From positions 1 to 27,530 of the forward strand of contig CAYVNA010000012.1 in assembly GCA_964452735.1 (NCBI GenBank): a stretch of 27,530 nucleotides of DNA. Reading direction: 5' to 3'. Positions 1 to 8,405 of the stretch are shown here, one piece after another. The DNA comes from UBA2177 sp964452735. Lineage in GTDB: Bacteria; Patescibacteriota; Dojkabacteria; SC72. The stretch's first letter is position 1, and every line of letters begins with the position of its first letter. Below the pieces are notes generated by a model that saw only the letters and a list, made by a program, of their open reading frames with translations, did not search any database and was not told the DNA's origin. Made by a program: the position numbers and the translations under genes.

Positions 1-1
1 T

Positions 2-112
2 TTGAGATCCCTAAGCTCTTTAGTATGGAGCTATGAAACCACAGTATTCCTACCAGAGCAATATATTCTACCTTGGGAGAGAATTAAAAGACAAATAGCT
101 TTGAGCCTATAA
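2..112 (+). CDS. C-terminal end of an unidentified protein (partial)
   Basis: A reading frame open from the left edge ends at TAA 110-112, giving 36 codons. Its residues include the stretches WSYETTVFLPEQY and LPWERIKRQIALSL, which look protein-like rather than random. It stops 7 bases before the stop codon of the convergent peptidase gene, the tight end-to-end spacing seen elsewhere in this window. The family cannot be recognised from so short a tail. It could also be a chance open frame, since 36 codons is not significant alone. Confidence 0.35.
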   Translation: MRSLSSLVWSYETTVFLPEQYILPWERIKRQIALSL

Positions 113-119
113 CGGATGC

Positions 120-740
120 TTAAAGAAAGCCTAATATCCCAAGACTCTTTGATATTAGGGTAGACATGAAAATGGCAGCAATTGACCCGTAGGGGGTAAT
201 TGGAAGGATAAGGAGAACAATCAGCAATAGTTGAAATTTCTCTAATTCTTCCCAGTAGTATTTGATCTTCTTCGGTAGTATAGCTCTAACAATTTTATGT
301 CCATCCAAGGGAGGTATTGGAAGCAAATTGAAATAGGCTAATGCTAGGTTAATTGTTGTGAAGGATATTAGAAATACCAAAACCAAGGTTGGGATATTGT
401 TCTGGAATATGTAATGGATTAGTCCACATACTATTGCTACTACTAGGTTGGAGATGGGACCTGCTAGAGCTGTTATTGCAGTCCCTAGTTCTCTTTTTTC
501 AAAATTGTATTCGTTTATTGGTACTGGCTTACTCCATCCAAATCTAAATATGATCATGCTCAACGCTCCTAATGGGTCTATATGTGAAAGGGGATTTAGA
601 GTTAATCTTCCAGCTGCTTTTGCTGTAGGGTCTCCTAATCTGAAAGCCGCGTATCCATGAGCAAATTCATGGATTGTTGAGGCTATTATTATTGATGGAA
701 TCGCGAAGAGTATCCAATATATTGTTTCTGATGTTAGCAT
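120..740 (-). CDS. Site-2-protease-like zinc metallopeptidase (M50 family, membrane)
   Basis: This 206-residue integral membrane protein is an intramembrane zinc metalloprotease of the M50 (S2P-like) family. The zinc-binding HEFAH motif lies at residues 24-28 within the first membrane segment. The second signature, NLLPIPPLDG, places the third zinc ligand (Asp) near residue 146. The region after HEFAHG, with the RLGDPTAK stretch and NPLSHIDPLG, is typical of the short cytoplasmic-side S2P subfamily that has no PDZ domain. It differs from the longer PDZ-containing RseP encoded at 11644. It is transcribed away from rpmB, and an extended -10 box (TGATATAAT) ends 6 nt before its ATG. The substrate is unknown. 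Family assignment is firm, the biological role is not. Confidence 0.88.
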   Translation of the reverse strand: MLTSETIYWILFAIPSIIIASTIHEFAHGYAAFRLGDPTAKAAGRLTLNPLSHIDPLGALSMIIFRFGWSKPVPINEYNFEKRELGTAITALAGPISNLVVAIVCGLIHYIFQNNIPTLVLVFLISFTTINLALAYFNLLPIPPLDGHKIVRAILPKKIKYYWEELEKFQLLLIVLLILPITPYGSIAAIFMSTLISKSLGILGFL

Positions 741-746
741 AATATC

Positions 747-755
747 ATTATATCA
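747..755 (-). promoter_or_regulatory. Extended -10 promoter of the M50 peptidase gene
   Basis: Read on the minus strand, TGA plus TATAAT forms a perfect extended -10 element. Six bases separate it from the ATG at 740, so the expected transcription start falls on or next to the start codon, giving a leaderless mRNA. No good -35 is visible, as is usual for extended -10 promoters. Confidence 0.6.
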
Positions 756-768
756 CTATGTATATAAT

Positions 769-796
769 TTGACGTTATGAATTTATTTGTTATAAT
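769..796 (+). promoter_or_regulatory. Promoter of rpmB
   Basis: A -35 TTGACG (769-774) and a -10 TATAAT (791-796) are separated by 16 bp, and TGT before the -10 makes it an extended element. The ATG lies 9 nt after the -10, so the message would have no leader or a leader of a couple of bases. It is back to back with the promoter of the divergent M50 gene. Confidence 0.7.
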
Positions 797-805
797 ATCT
801 CCGTT

Positions 806-1012
806 ATGGCAAAAGTATGTGAAATTTGTGGAAAATCTACTGTAGCTGGTAATCGTATCCAGCACAAGCACTCTATCATGTGGAGGTACAAAGCTCCAAA
901 GACAAAGAGGCAGTTTAAGCCTAATCTAAGAAATATAGATATAGAGGTTGATGGCTCTGTAATGAGAGTTTCTGCTTGTATGAAGTGCTATAAAAAGCTT
1001 AAGAAAGATTAG
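806..1012 (+). CDS. rpmB: 50S ribosomal protein bL28
   Basis: This 68-residue basic protein is bL28 of the large ribosomal subunit. The N-terminal CEICGKS and the later CMKCYKK supply two CxxC pairs, so this is the zinc-binding (C+) form. Between them are the family features GN(R)IQHKHS, the RRFKPN-like stretch (RQFKPNLRN) and a VSACMKC end. Length matches the family (60-78 residues). It is the first gene after a divergent promoter and is followed at 52 nt by mreB, which has its own promoter-like box. No Shine-Dalgarno sequence is present. The assignment is secure. Confidence 0.96.
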   Translation: MAKVCEICGKSTVAGNRIQHKHSIMWRYKAPKTKRQFKPNLRNIDIEVDGSVMRVSACMKCYKKLKKD

Positions 1013-1045
1013 TTCTTTCTTTCTCTCGTGTTATCTCTCCTTTAA

Positions 1046-1054
1046 TGATAAAAT
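1046..1054 (+). promoter_or_regulatory. Extended -10 promoter of mreB
   Basis: TGA followed by TAAAAT (5 of 6 matches to TATAAT) forms an extended -10. The ATG of mreB begins 9 nt downstream, predicting a leaderless or almost leaderless message. The same nonamer stands before mfd. No clear -35 is visible. Confidence 0.5.
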
Positions 1055-1063
1055 CCATTTATT

Positions 1064-2119
1064 ATGAATTTGATAGAGTCTTTTTTGCAACTTATAACAT
1101 ATGATTTGGGTATTGATTTAGGTACTGCCAATACTATGGTGTATATGAGGAATGAAGGTGTAGTTGTTTCTGAACCTTCTGTTGTTGCTATAGATAAGAG
1201 GAGTAAGACAGTTCTTTCTGTTGGTAAAGAGGCGAGGCAGATGATTGGGAGAACTCCTGCAAATATTGTTGCAGTTAGACCTTTGAAGGACGGTGTTATC
1301 TCGGATTTTGATACAACACAGGCAATGATTCATCATTTCATACATAAGTCTCATGAATATTTTAATAAGGGTTTTAAGATTCCTAGACCGAGGGTTATAG
1401 TCGGAGTACCATCTTCGGTTACTGAGGTTGAGAGGCAGGCCGTTATTGATGCTGCGAAAACTGCTGGTGCTAGAGAGGTCTTCATTGTAGAAGAAGCCAT
1501 GGCAGCTGCCATTGGGGCAGGTCTTCCCATAGAGGATGCTTCTGGGAGTATGATTATTGATGTCGGTGGAGGTACTACAGATATTGCAGTCTTTTCTTTA
1601 GGGGATATTGTCATAGATAAAACGATAAAGATTGCTGGTGATGAAATGGACGAGGATATAATCAACTATATAAAGAGCAAGTATAATATCTTGATAGGAG
1701 AGAGGAGTGCCGAGGATATAAAAATTTCAATGGGTTCCGCTATGCCTCTTAAGAAAGAGAAAAAGTTTAATGTTCAGGGTAGGGACTTGTTAACGGGATT
1801 GCCAAAGAGTATTGAGATCAGTAGTGTAGAGGTAAGGGAAGGTATTATGAATTCAATATCCCTAATAACTGAATCTGTGAAGGATGCTATAGAGGAGACA
1901 CCTCCTGAGCTTCTGAAAGATCTGTTAACTACGGGGATTAGCTTAACAGGAGGAGGGGCATTAATTGAAGGCTTAGATGTTTTCTGGTCTCATGAATTAA
2001 ATATCCCAGTTAATGTAGTCGAAGATCCTCTTTCCACAGTTGCTAGGGGAACATCTTTAATGTTGGATCACATCGAATTGTTAGAGAGAGTACAAAAATC
2101 TTGGGAAGAGCTTGTATAA
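1064..2119 (+). CDS. mreB: Rod-shape-determining actin homologue MreB
   Basis: This 351-residue protein is the bacterial actin MreB, which forms membrane-bound filaments that direct peptidoglycan synthesis. The phosphate-1 motif DLGIDLGTANT follows a short amphipathic N-terminal stretch (MNLIESFLQLIT) that likely anchors it to the membrane. The connect and phosphate-2 region includes FIVEEAMAAAIGAGLP and IDVGGGTTDIAVFSLG. The adenosine motif is TGGGALIEGLD near residue 296. Length is normal for the family (330-350). It opens a block mreB-mreC-mreD-like-PBP2 with 15-17 nt gaps, the standard elongasome order. This implies the cell makes a peptidoglycan wall and probably elongates as a rod. No rodA follows. 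Confidence 0.97.
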   Translation: MNLIESFLQLITYDLGIDLGTANTMVYMRNEGVVVSEPSVVAIDKRSKTVLSVGKEARQMIGRTPANIVAVRPLKDGVISDFDTTQAMIHHFIHKSHEYFNKGFKIPRPRVIVGVPSSVTEVERQAVIDAAKTAGAREVFIVEEAMAAAIGAGLPIEDASGSMIIDVGGGTTDIAVFSLGDIVIDKTIKIAGDEMDEDIINYIKSKYNILIGERSAEDIKISMGSAMPLKKEKKFNVQGRDLLTGLPKSIEISSVEVREGIMNSISLITESVKDAIEETPPELLKDLLTTGISLTGGGALIEGLDVFWSHELNIPVNVVEDPLSTVARGTSLMLDHIELLERVQKSWEELV

Positions 2120-2134
2120 ATTAGTTCTTAGTAT

Positions 2135-2962
2135 ATGAGGAAAGTTAATAGAATTCCAAAAAATAATATTCTTTTTTTATCTCTCCTCCTTTTTGGAATA
2201 TTCTTCTTTCTTTTTAATATTCTTGGAATTCTTCTTCCTTTACGATATGGAATATCCTTTGTAGCAGAACCTCTTCGCTACCAAGGTAATACAATGGGAT
2301 ATTCATCGCGTACATATTTGGAGACACTTTTCAAGATGGAAGAATTTCGAAAGGAGTATAACGAGCAGAAGATCTCTATGTACGAGAAGGATGTTGCTAA
2401 TTCCTTCTATTCTGTACTGAAGGAAGAGAATGAATCTCTGAAAAAACAAATAAGCCTATCAAACGAAGACAAGAAATATGTCTTAGCGAAAGTTCTAAGA
2501 AGTGGGAGTGTAGATAAGGTGATCTTAAGTGAAGGTTCTGATTCCGGTATCGCAGTAGGGGATACCGTATCGCTAGGGAAGGTGTATGTCGGTAATGTCC
2601 TAAGTGTTGACAAAGATAACTGTACAGTTCGATTACCAAGTAGCAAAGGCTATAGTTTGGAAATTCTAATTATCAGGGGTGAAATGGAAAGTGTTAGATT
2701 GGGAGAAACAATATCCCCTCTAACTAGGGGAGTAACAAGGGGCTCCGAAAAAGGTATTTTAGTTGAGAATATGTCTATGAATGCAGATCTTCAAAACGGG
2801 GATCTTGTCGTTGTGAATGATCCAAAGGTTGGAGAATACCTTGTGCTAGGTTACTTAGTTGGCATCTCAGACAATCCCGCAAATACTTCTAGAAGTGGTT
2901 TTGTTTCTCCTGTAGTAGAATATGATAATCTTATGACAGTTTTTGTAAGGGTTAGTCTTTAA
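2135..2962 (+). CDS. mreC: Rod-shape-determining protein MreC
   Basis: This 275-residue protein fits MreC, the bitopic scaffold linking MreB filaments to PBP2. There is a short basic N terminus, one membrane segment (about residues 12-38), a coiled-coil region (about 60-108, with a KEENESLKKQ heptad pattern) and a C-terminal beta-rich extracytoplasmic part with MreC-type features: LSEGSDSGIAVGDTV, VGNVLSVDKDNCTVRL and a final segment NGDLVVV. Most family members are 270-330 residues. It starts 15 nt after the mreB stop. There is no Shine-Dalgarno sequence, so translation may be coupled or SD-independent. Confidence 0.92.
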   Translation: MRKVNRIPKNNILFLSLLLFGIFFFLFNILGILLPLRYGISFVAEPLRYQGNTMGYSSRTYLETLFKMEEFRKEYNEQKISMYEKDVANSFYSVLKEENESLKKQISLSNEDKKYVLAKVLRSGSVDKVILSEGSDSGIAVGDTVSLGKVYVGNVLSVDKDNCTVRLPSSKGYSLEILIIRGEMESVRLGETISPLTRGVTRGSEKGILVENMSMNADLQNGDLVVVNDPKVGEYLVLGYLVGISDNPANTSRSGFVSPVVEYDNLMTVFVRVSL

Positions 2963-2979
2963 TTTGTTTATAGAGAAAG

Positions 2980-3480
2980 ATGTTATTAGGAATAATATTG
3001 GGAATAATTCTATTTTTTCTCCTCCTATTTATAGATGGATTTCTAGTAGGTTTGGCAGGCTTCAATATCTCAATAGTTATTTTTCTCGTTGCTTATAATA
3101 AATTCGACTGGCGACTTCTTAGTATTTTTTTTATTCCATTCTTACTCTCCGTTGATGTATCTATTAATATCCCTCTTGGGAGTTCAATTATTATTATGTC
3201 CATCTGCTATGGTCTAGTTCTTCTTTTGTCCTATTTTATCTCTATGGAGGACTCTCTTGTCTCCTATTTGGCAAAATTTGTCATTGTGTCTATCTTCTAC
3301 GTCTTGAATCTCTGGATCCCGAACTTATTGCTTCTTGGGAATTTAGGGATACATTCTTTGGAGGATTATCTATATATATTTTTCAAAGCTCTAATTAGTA
3401 TAATCCTTCTCTATTTATTGGATATTGGTTTCTCTAATGTGAGGGGAAGAGAACGGGGGGTAAGAATTAGTTTTAAATAA
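2980..3480 (+). CDS. mreD: MreD-like integral membrane protein
   Basis: This 166-residue, very hydrophobic protein has about five predicted membrane segments and a short basic C terminus (GRERGVRISFK). Sequence alone gives no diagnostic motif; the name rests on size (MreD is 160-180 residues), topology and the position between mreC and the PBP2 gene, where MreD is found in many bacteria. MreD is thought to be a membrane partner of MreC and PBP2 in the elongasome. It starts 17 nt after mreC and is followed after 4 nt by the PBP2 gene. An unrelated small membrane protein occupying the same slot is the alternative. Confidence 0.68.
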   Translation: MLLGIILGIILFFLLLFIDGFLVGLAGFNISIVIFLVAYNKFDWRLLSIFFIPFLLSVDVSINIPLGSSIIIMSICYGLVLLLSYFISMEDSLVSYLAKFVIVSIFYVLNLWIPNLLLLGNLGIHSLEDYLYIFFKALISIILLYLLDIGFSNVRGRERGVRISFK

Positions 3481-3484
3481 CTGT

Positions 3485-5491
3485 ATGAATCTAAAAATAT
3501 CAAGGAATCTAAAAAAAGGAAGAGAGATAAAAAGAGATCCAAGCTGGGGTCTTGATGTAGAGTATATGACGAAGAATGTAGCAAGATCATTACTTCGTCC
3601 AACTGATTCGGGATTTGATCTCCGTTGGAACTATATCTTGGTACTACTTCTATTCTTCTTCTGCTTCTCTCTAGTTATTGTAGAATTGACATCTCTCCAG
3701 ATAGTGAATGGGGAAGAAATGTACTTGAAATCAGAGAATAACCAGGTTAGGGTGAAGAAGCTTCCTGCATATAGGGGAGTTATACTTGATAGAAATGGTA
3801 AGCAGTTGGCCATAAATGAATCTTCGATGAACGTGTATTTGGCGGTTGAACATTATCTTGATCCAGAAGGCTTGATAGATGCTGATTTGGTTGAGAAGAG
3901 TAATACTCTTCTGATGGATATCCTCGGTGATGAATGGGCAAAGAAGAAGGATGAGGAGGGTGGAGTGTATTCATCGATCTCAGAGAAGATATACTCTGTG
4001 TACAAGGAGAGTCTTTATTTCTCAGAGGTTTTGATAGCCTCTGATATTGATGATCAGACAGCTATAAAGATAAAGTCAAGGTCCGAAGATTTGGTTGGTG
4101 TATATATAGATAATGGGAATAAGAGGTTCTATCCAGAAAGAGATATTCTATCTCAGATTCTAGGATATACAGGTATAGCTTTCGCAGAAGATGTTGAGAA
4201 TCTTGATTATATCCAACCAACAGATGTCATCGGAAGGACGGGGCTGGAGAGAGAGTATGACAAAGATCTTTTGGGAGAACATGGGGAGATAGCTTGGGAA
4301 GTAGATGCATATGGAAAGACAATATCTAAGGAAGGTTACATCATAAAAGAGGCAGTCCCTGGTAAGAATCTCTATCTTACTATAGATCTGGATCTTCAGA
4401 AGGAGCTGTACGAAATTATGAAAGAGTCAGTAGCTGAATATAAGGCGCAGGGAGGAGCAATTGTTATTCAGAATCCCAATAATGGGGAGATTCTTGCTAT
4501 AGTCTCCTATCCTAGCTACGACAACAATCTTTTTGTCGGGGGTATTAGCCTCGATCAGTATAATGGTCTTCTCAGTAATAAAGGTAATCCTCTTCTGAAT
4601 AGAGCTATAGCTGCCCAAATGCCTCCCGGATCAACCTTCAAAACGATTGTTGCTGTTGCAGGATTAGATTCTGGTGCCATAACTAAAAATACGATATATG
4701 TTAGTAGACAAGGGTATACATTCTCTAGTGGATCTCCATTTCAAGATTATAGAAATAGTGCATATGGGGCCCTTAATCTGATAGATGCTATATCAGTTTC
4801 TTCAAATATATACTTCTGTGAGTTAATAAGAAATTGGGATATGAATAAACTAGTTCCATATTTGGAGAAGTTTGGAATAGGTAGCTACACAGGGATTGAT
4901 ATTCCAGGAGAAGCTCCTGGGAGACTGCCTTCTCCCGCGAATAAAATAGCATTGGCAAATACTACTAGCCCATGGCTCGATCCTGTTTGGTACCCTGAAG
5001 GAGATTCCTGTAACTCTGTAATAGGGCAGGGAATAACTTTAGTTACTCCACTTCAGATGGTTAATTGGGTCTCTGCCATAGCGAATGAAGGCACCCTATA
5101 CACCCCATATATCGGTGACTATTTCTTGAACGAAGCTAAAGAGAAGGAAAGTATTCAGCATGAGCCCATACACACGAGTGTAGCATCCCAGAATGCCCTA
5201 CGGACTGTCAAAGAGGGTATGTGGTCTGCCGTTAATGGTCCTAGGGGAACGATAAAGACACTCTCTGGTTTGAAGGTCAAGGTTGCAGCGAAAACGGGTA
5301 CTGCAGAATTTGGTAAATTGAATAAAGACGGAGTGTATGAAAATACGCATGCGTGGGTTACAGGTTTCTTCCCATATGAAGATCCACAATATTCATTCTC
5401 AGTCTTCCTAGAAGATGGTGGAGAAAGCTTAAATGCAGTAAAGGTAGCAAGGAAGATAATTGATTGGATGGTTCAAAGTGGATTAATCTAG
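3485..5491 (+). CDS. mrdA: Penicillin-binding protein 2 (class B transpeptidase)
   Basis: This 668-residue monofunctional DD-transpeptidase cross-links peptidoglycan. It has a cytoplasmic N terminus of about 48 residues, one membrane segment (about 49-70), a pedestal/dimerisation domain (starting near YRGVILDRNGKQLA) and a transpeptidase domain. The catalytic motifs are complete: STFK with nucleophile Ser383 and Lys386, SSN at 439-441, and KTGTAEFG at 603-605. The position after mreBCD suggests the elongasome PBP2 rather than the septal FtsI. Its cytoplasmic tail is longer than usual and rich in basic residues. RodA, the usual glycosyltransferase partner, is not encoded nearby. The C terminus overlaps dprA if dprA uses its upstream TTG. 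Confidence 0.93.
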   Translation: MNLKISRNLKKGREIKRDPSWGLDVEYMTKNVARSLLRPTDSGFDLRWNYILVLLLFFFCFSLVIVELTSLQIVNGEEMYLKSENNQVRVKKLPAYRGVILDRNGKQLAINESSMNVYLAVEHYLDPEGLIDADLVEKSNTLLMDILGDEWAKKKDEEGGVYSSISEKIYSVYKESLYFSEVLIASDIDDQTAIKIKSRSEDLVGVYIDNGNKRFYPERDILSQILGYTGIAFAEDVENLDYIQPTDVIGRTGLEREYDKDLLGEHGEIAWEVDAYGKTISKEGYIIKEAVPGKNLYLTIDLDLQKELYEIMKESVAEYKAQGGAIVIQNPNNGEILAIVSYPSYDNNLFVGGISLDQYNGLLSNKGNPLLNRAIAAQMPPGSTFKTIVAVAGLDSGAITKNTIYVSRQGYTFSSGSPFQDYRNSAYGALNLIDAISVSSNIYFCELIRNWDMNKLVPYLEKFGIGSYTGIDIPGEAPGRLPSPANKIALANTTSPWLDPVWYPEGDSCNSVIGQGITLVTPLQMVNWVSAIANEGTLYTPYIGDYFLNEAKEKESIQHEPIHTSVASQNALRTVKEGMWSAVNGPRGTIKTLSGLKVKVAAKTGTAEFGKLNKDGVYENTHAWVTGFFPYEDPQYSFSVFLEDGGESLNAVKVARKIIDWMVQSGLI

Positions 5492-6186
5492 ATTTCATAA
5501 CTATTTGCGAAGATGGAATAGTGAACAGAATATATTATGGTGACCTACCTGCGTTATTAAAGAATATCTCTTCTCCTCCAAAGAGCCTTTTCTTTGATGG
5601 GGATCTCTCTCTGCTATATGGCAAATGTCTGACTATAATTGGTACTAGGCAAATATCTGGGTATGGTCGGTGGTGCATCGAGTATATTTTAGGTAGCTTT
5701 CTCAAAGATCTTGGGATTGTTGTTGTAAGTGGTTTGGCAAATGGAGTCGATACATATGTTCATGAGACCTGCCTTTCGCGAGGTATTAAAACAATCGCTA
5801 TAGTCCCTGGATCCTTAGTTTCCGTCAGAAGCTCCAAGAATGCGATGTTGTATGAACGTATCGTAAAAGAGGGATTGATACTTGCTGAATACGAAGAAGG
5901 TACTGTACTAAGGAAGGAGATGTTTGTTCTTCGAAATAGACTTCTCGCAGGGATCTCTGAAAACACGATAGTCATAGAGGCTGGGCTGGGTAGTGGATCA
6001 TTAATTACAGCATATTTTGCTCTTGATTTTAATCGTGGGATATATGCGATACCCGGCCCTATCAACGAATATACGTCACATGGTTGTAACATGCTTCTTA
6101 AGCAAGGGGCTGGCCTGATCGCTGGTCCCGAGGATGTTAAGGAAATATTTGGTATACACGATGATCAAATATTGTTAAAAACATGA
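5464..6186 (+). CDS. dprA: DNA-processing protein DprA, compact form
   Basis: This 240-residue protein carries the Rossmann-fold DprA/Smf domain, which binds single-stranded DNA and loads RecA during natural transformation. Recognisable elements are TIIGTRQISGYG, VVSGLANGVDTYVHE, AIVPGSL, EAGLGSGSLITAYFAL and YAIPGP. It consists of little more than the core: the N-terminal SAM-like and C-terminal winged-helix domains of longer homologues are absent. The listed start is TTG 5464, giving a 28-nt overlap with the PBP2 gene. A GTG at 5521 would give a 221-residue protein starting just before the YYGDLPALLKNI region and is equally plausible. Uptake of DNA is known or suspected in several CPR lineages. 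Confidence 0.9.
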   Translation: MDGSKWINLDFITICEDGIVNRIYYGDLPALLKNISSPPKSLFFDGDLSLLYGKCLTIIGTRQISGYGRWCIEYILGSFLKDLGIVVVSGLANGVDTYVHETCLSRGIKTIAIVPGSLVSVRSSKNAMLYERIVKEGLILAEYEEGTVLRKEMFVLRNRLLAGISENTIVIEAGLGSGSLITAYFALDFNRGIYAIPGPINEYTSHGCNMLLKQGAGLIAGPEDVKEIFGIHDDQILLKT

Positions 6187-6213
6187 CCTAGTGTGCAAGT
6201 AAAATGTACGTAT

Positions 6214-6243
6214 TTGACAAACTCTCTAACATTAATGTATTTT
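6214..6243 (+). promoter_or_regulatory. Promoter of topA
   Basis: A perfect -35 TTGACA (6214-6219) is followed after 18 bp by the -10 TATTTT (6238-6243). The ATG of topA begins 7 nt after the -10, so the transcript should start at or next to the start codon. No Shine-Dalgarno sequence lies between. Confidence 0.7.
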
Positions 6244-6250
6244 AAAGCGT

Positions 6251-8371
6251 ATGGTAAAAAGAAAATATGACAAGTTACTAGTTGTAGAGTCTCCGTCTAA
6301 GGCAAAGACAATAAATAAATACTTAGGAGATGAATATAAAGTCATGGCTACAGTTGGTCATGTAATTGATCTTCCAAAGAGTAAACTCGGCGTAGATGTT
6401 GAGAAGGACTATGAACCTCAATTTGAAACAATATATGGTAAAGGGAAGATTATAAAGGATATTAAGAAAGCGATTCCTAAGGGAGGTGATATCCTTTTAG
6501 CAATGGATCCTGATAGGGAAGGGGAAGCAATAGCTTGGCATTTGGCTTCGGCATTGGGTTTAAAGGATGCAAAGAGAGTTACCTTTCACGAAATTACAAA
6601 AAATGCCATAGAGGAGGCAGTGAAGGTCCCTGGGAGTATAAACATTGACTTAGTAGAAGCTCAGAAGGCAAGGAGAGTTCTAGATAGGTTAGTTGGATAT
6701 AAGCTTTCCGAGCTCATATGGAAGAAAATATGGTACGGATTGTCCGCAGGTAGGGTTCAGTCTGTAGCGCTAAGGCTGGTAGTGGAGAAAGAGGAGGAAC
6801 GAGAGGCTTTTGTATCTAAAGAGTACTGGGAGGTATTTGTTAAACTTCTTGACAAGGAAGGTAATAACCTCTTAGCTAAACTTGCAAAGAAAGATGGGAA
6901 AAAGTATGTCCCCGTAAATGGGGAAGAGGTATTGGAATTTGAGAAAAAGATAGGAGATAGCAAATTCTTGGTTAAGGAAGTATCGAGGAAGAATATGCGC
7001 AAGCATGCCTATCCTCCTTTCACAACTTCAACTCTCCAGCAGGTAGCTAATAATCTTTTGGGATACAGTTCTAAGAGGACAATGGGTATAGCTCAAATAC
7101 TGTATCAGTCAGGATATATAACCTACATGAGAACAGATTCTGTGTATCTAAGTGATAAGGCAGTTGGGGAGATAAGAGACTTGGTTAAGGTCCGATATGG
7201 AGAGAAGTATCTTCCTTCTAAGCCTAATTACTACAAGAATAGAGCAAAAAATGCTCAAGAGGCTCATGAGGCAATAAGGCCTACAGATTTTAATATGGAT
7301 ATCTCAAAAGTTGAGAAAGAGCATGGGAAATCGGCATCAAAGCTCTATGAATTAATATGGAAAAGAGCCATAGCTAGCCAGATGAGTGATAAGGAGGTTG
7401 AGGTCTTGAGAATCTCTCTAGTTCCCAAGTCTCTAAAAAAACCTGAATATCTCTTTGTCATGGGAGGGGAGATCACATTGTTTGATGGTTTTAGAAAGGT
7501 TCTGGGGAGTAAGAAGCAGGATGATGATCTTCAGGAGATATCTCAAATTAACAAGGGTGATGAGTTAGAAAAGAAGGAATTTGTAAATGAGCAAAAATTC
7601 ACTCAACCGCCTGCTAGATATACCGAGGCTTCCTTGATTAAGAAACTAGAAGAGTTGGGAATTGGAAGGCCTTCTACATATGCTTCCATCATCTCTACGG
7701 TTTTGGCAAGGGGATATATAGCTATGGAGGCAAGGAGTATGTATCCAACAGATATTGGTCGTGTAGTTACTAATTTCTTAAGAGATAATTTCAAGAGACT
7801 TGTTGACTATAAATATACAGCATTGGTCGAAGACGAATTAGACCAGATATCTCTAGGAAAGAAAAAGTATATTCCTGTGATAGATGCTGAGTACAAGCCG
7901 TTGATGAAGAGTATAGGAGTTGCTGACAAAAAGGTTAATAAAGAGGATGTCGTTATTCTAGGAAAGTCAGAGGAGAAATGTCCAGATTGTGGTTCCGATA
8001 TGGTTGTTAGGGTAGGTAGATATGGGAAGTTTTTGAGTTGCTCGAAGTTCCCAGAATGCAAAGGTATGAAGGATCTTAGTGGTGGTGAAGAGAACTTGGA
8101 TCTAGAGAAATACTTTAAACCACAGGAATGTCCTGAGTGTAAGTCTAAAATGATCCTGAAAAATGGAAAATATGGAAAGTTCTGGGCATGTGAGAAATAT
8201 CCTGAGTGTAAGGGCCTTGTACCATTACTTCTAAATGAGAAATGTCCAGATTGTGGACATCATCTAGTTGAAAGACGTGGTAAATGGGGACGTTCCTTTA
8301 CAGGTTGTAGTAACTATCCTAATTGCAAATACATAAAGAAAGCTTTCAAAAAGAAGAAGAAAGAAAGTTAA
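6251..8371 (+). CDS. topA: DNA topoisomerase I (type IA)
   Basis: This 706-residue enzyme relaxes negative supercoils by passing a strand through a transient single-strand break. The N-terminal Toprim domain shows LLVVESPSKAKTINKYLG and the acidic DPDREGEAIAWHL motif. The catalytic tyrosine is Tyr292 in YITYMRTDS. The gate region includes PPARYTEASLIKKLEELGIGRPSTYA. The C terminus carries three zinc-ribbon topoisomerase fingers (about residues 576-604, 625-652 and 660-690), each a CPxC pair followed by a second Cys pair around FPECKG, YPECKG or YPNCKY. Length is close to firmicute TopA. It ends in a lysine-rich tail. Confidence 0.97.
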   Translation: MVKRKYDKLLVVESPSKAKTINKYLGDEYKVMATVGHVIDLPKSKLGVDVEKDYEPQFETIYGKGKIIKDIKKAIPKGGDILLAMDPDREGEAIAWHLASALGLKDAKRVTFHEITKNAIEEAVKVPGSINIDLVEAQKARRVLDRLVGYKLSELIWKKIWYGLSAGRVQSVALRLVVEKEEEREAFVSKEYWEVFVKLLDKEGNNLLAKLAKKDGKKYVPVNGEEVLEFEKKIGDSKFLVKEVSRKNMRKHAYPPFTTSTLQQVANNLLGYSSKRTMGIAQILYQSGYITYMRTDSVYLSDKAVGEIRDLVKVRYGEKYLPSKPNYYKNRAKNAQEAHEAIRPTDFNMDISKVEKEHGKSASKLYELIWKRAIASQMSDKEVEVLRISLVPKSLKKPEYLFVMGGEITLFDGFRKVLGSKKQDDDLQEISQINKGDELEKKEFVNEQKFTQPPARYTEASLIKKLEELGIGRPSTYASIISTVLARGYIAMEARSMYPTDIGRVVTNFLRDNFKRLVDYKYTALVEDELDQISLGKKKYIPVIDAEYKPLMKSIGVADKKVNKEDVVILGKSEEKCPDCGSDMVVRVGRYGKFLSCSKFPECKGMKDLSGGEENLDLEKYFKPQECPECKSKMILKNGKYGKFWACEKYPECKGLVPLLLNEKCPDCGHHLVERRGKWGRSFTGCSNYPNCKYIKKAFKKKKKES

Positions 8372-8393
8372 TCCTTTTTTAATTCTTCAACCC

Positions 8394-8399
8394 TATGAT
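8394..8399 (+). promoter_or_regulatory. Possible -10 box of radC
   Basis: TATGAT (5 of 6 matches to TATAAT) ends 6 nt before the ATG of radC. The spacing fits the leaderless pattern seen elsewhere in the window, but no convincing -35 or TGn extension is present. Confidence 0.35.
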
Positions 8400-8405
8400 A
8401 GTTTT

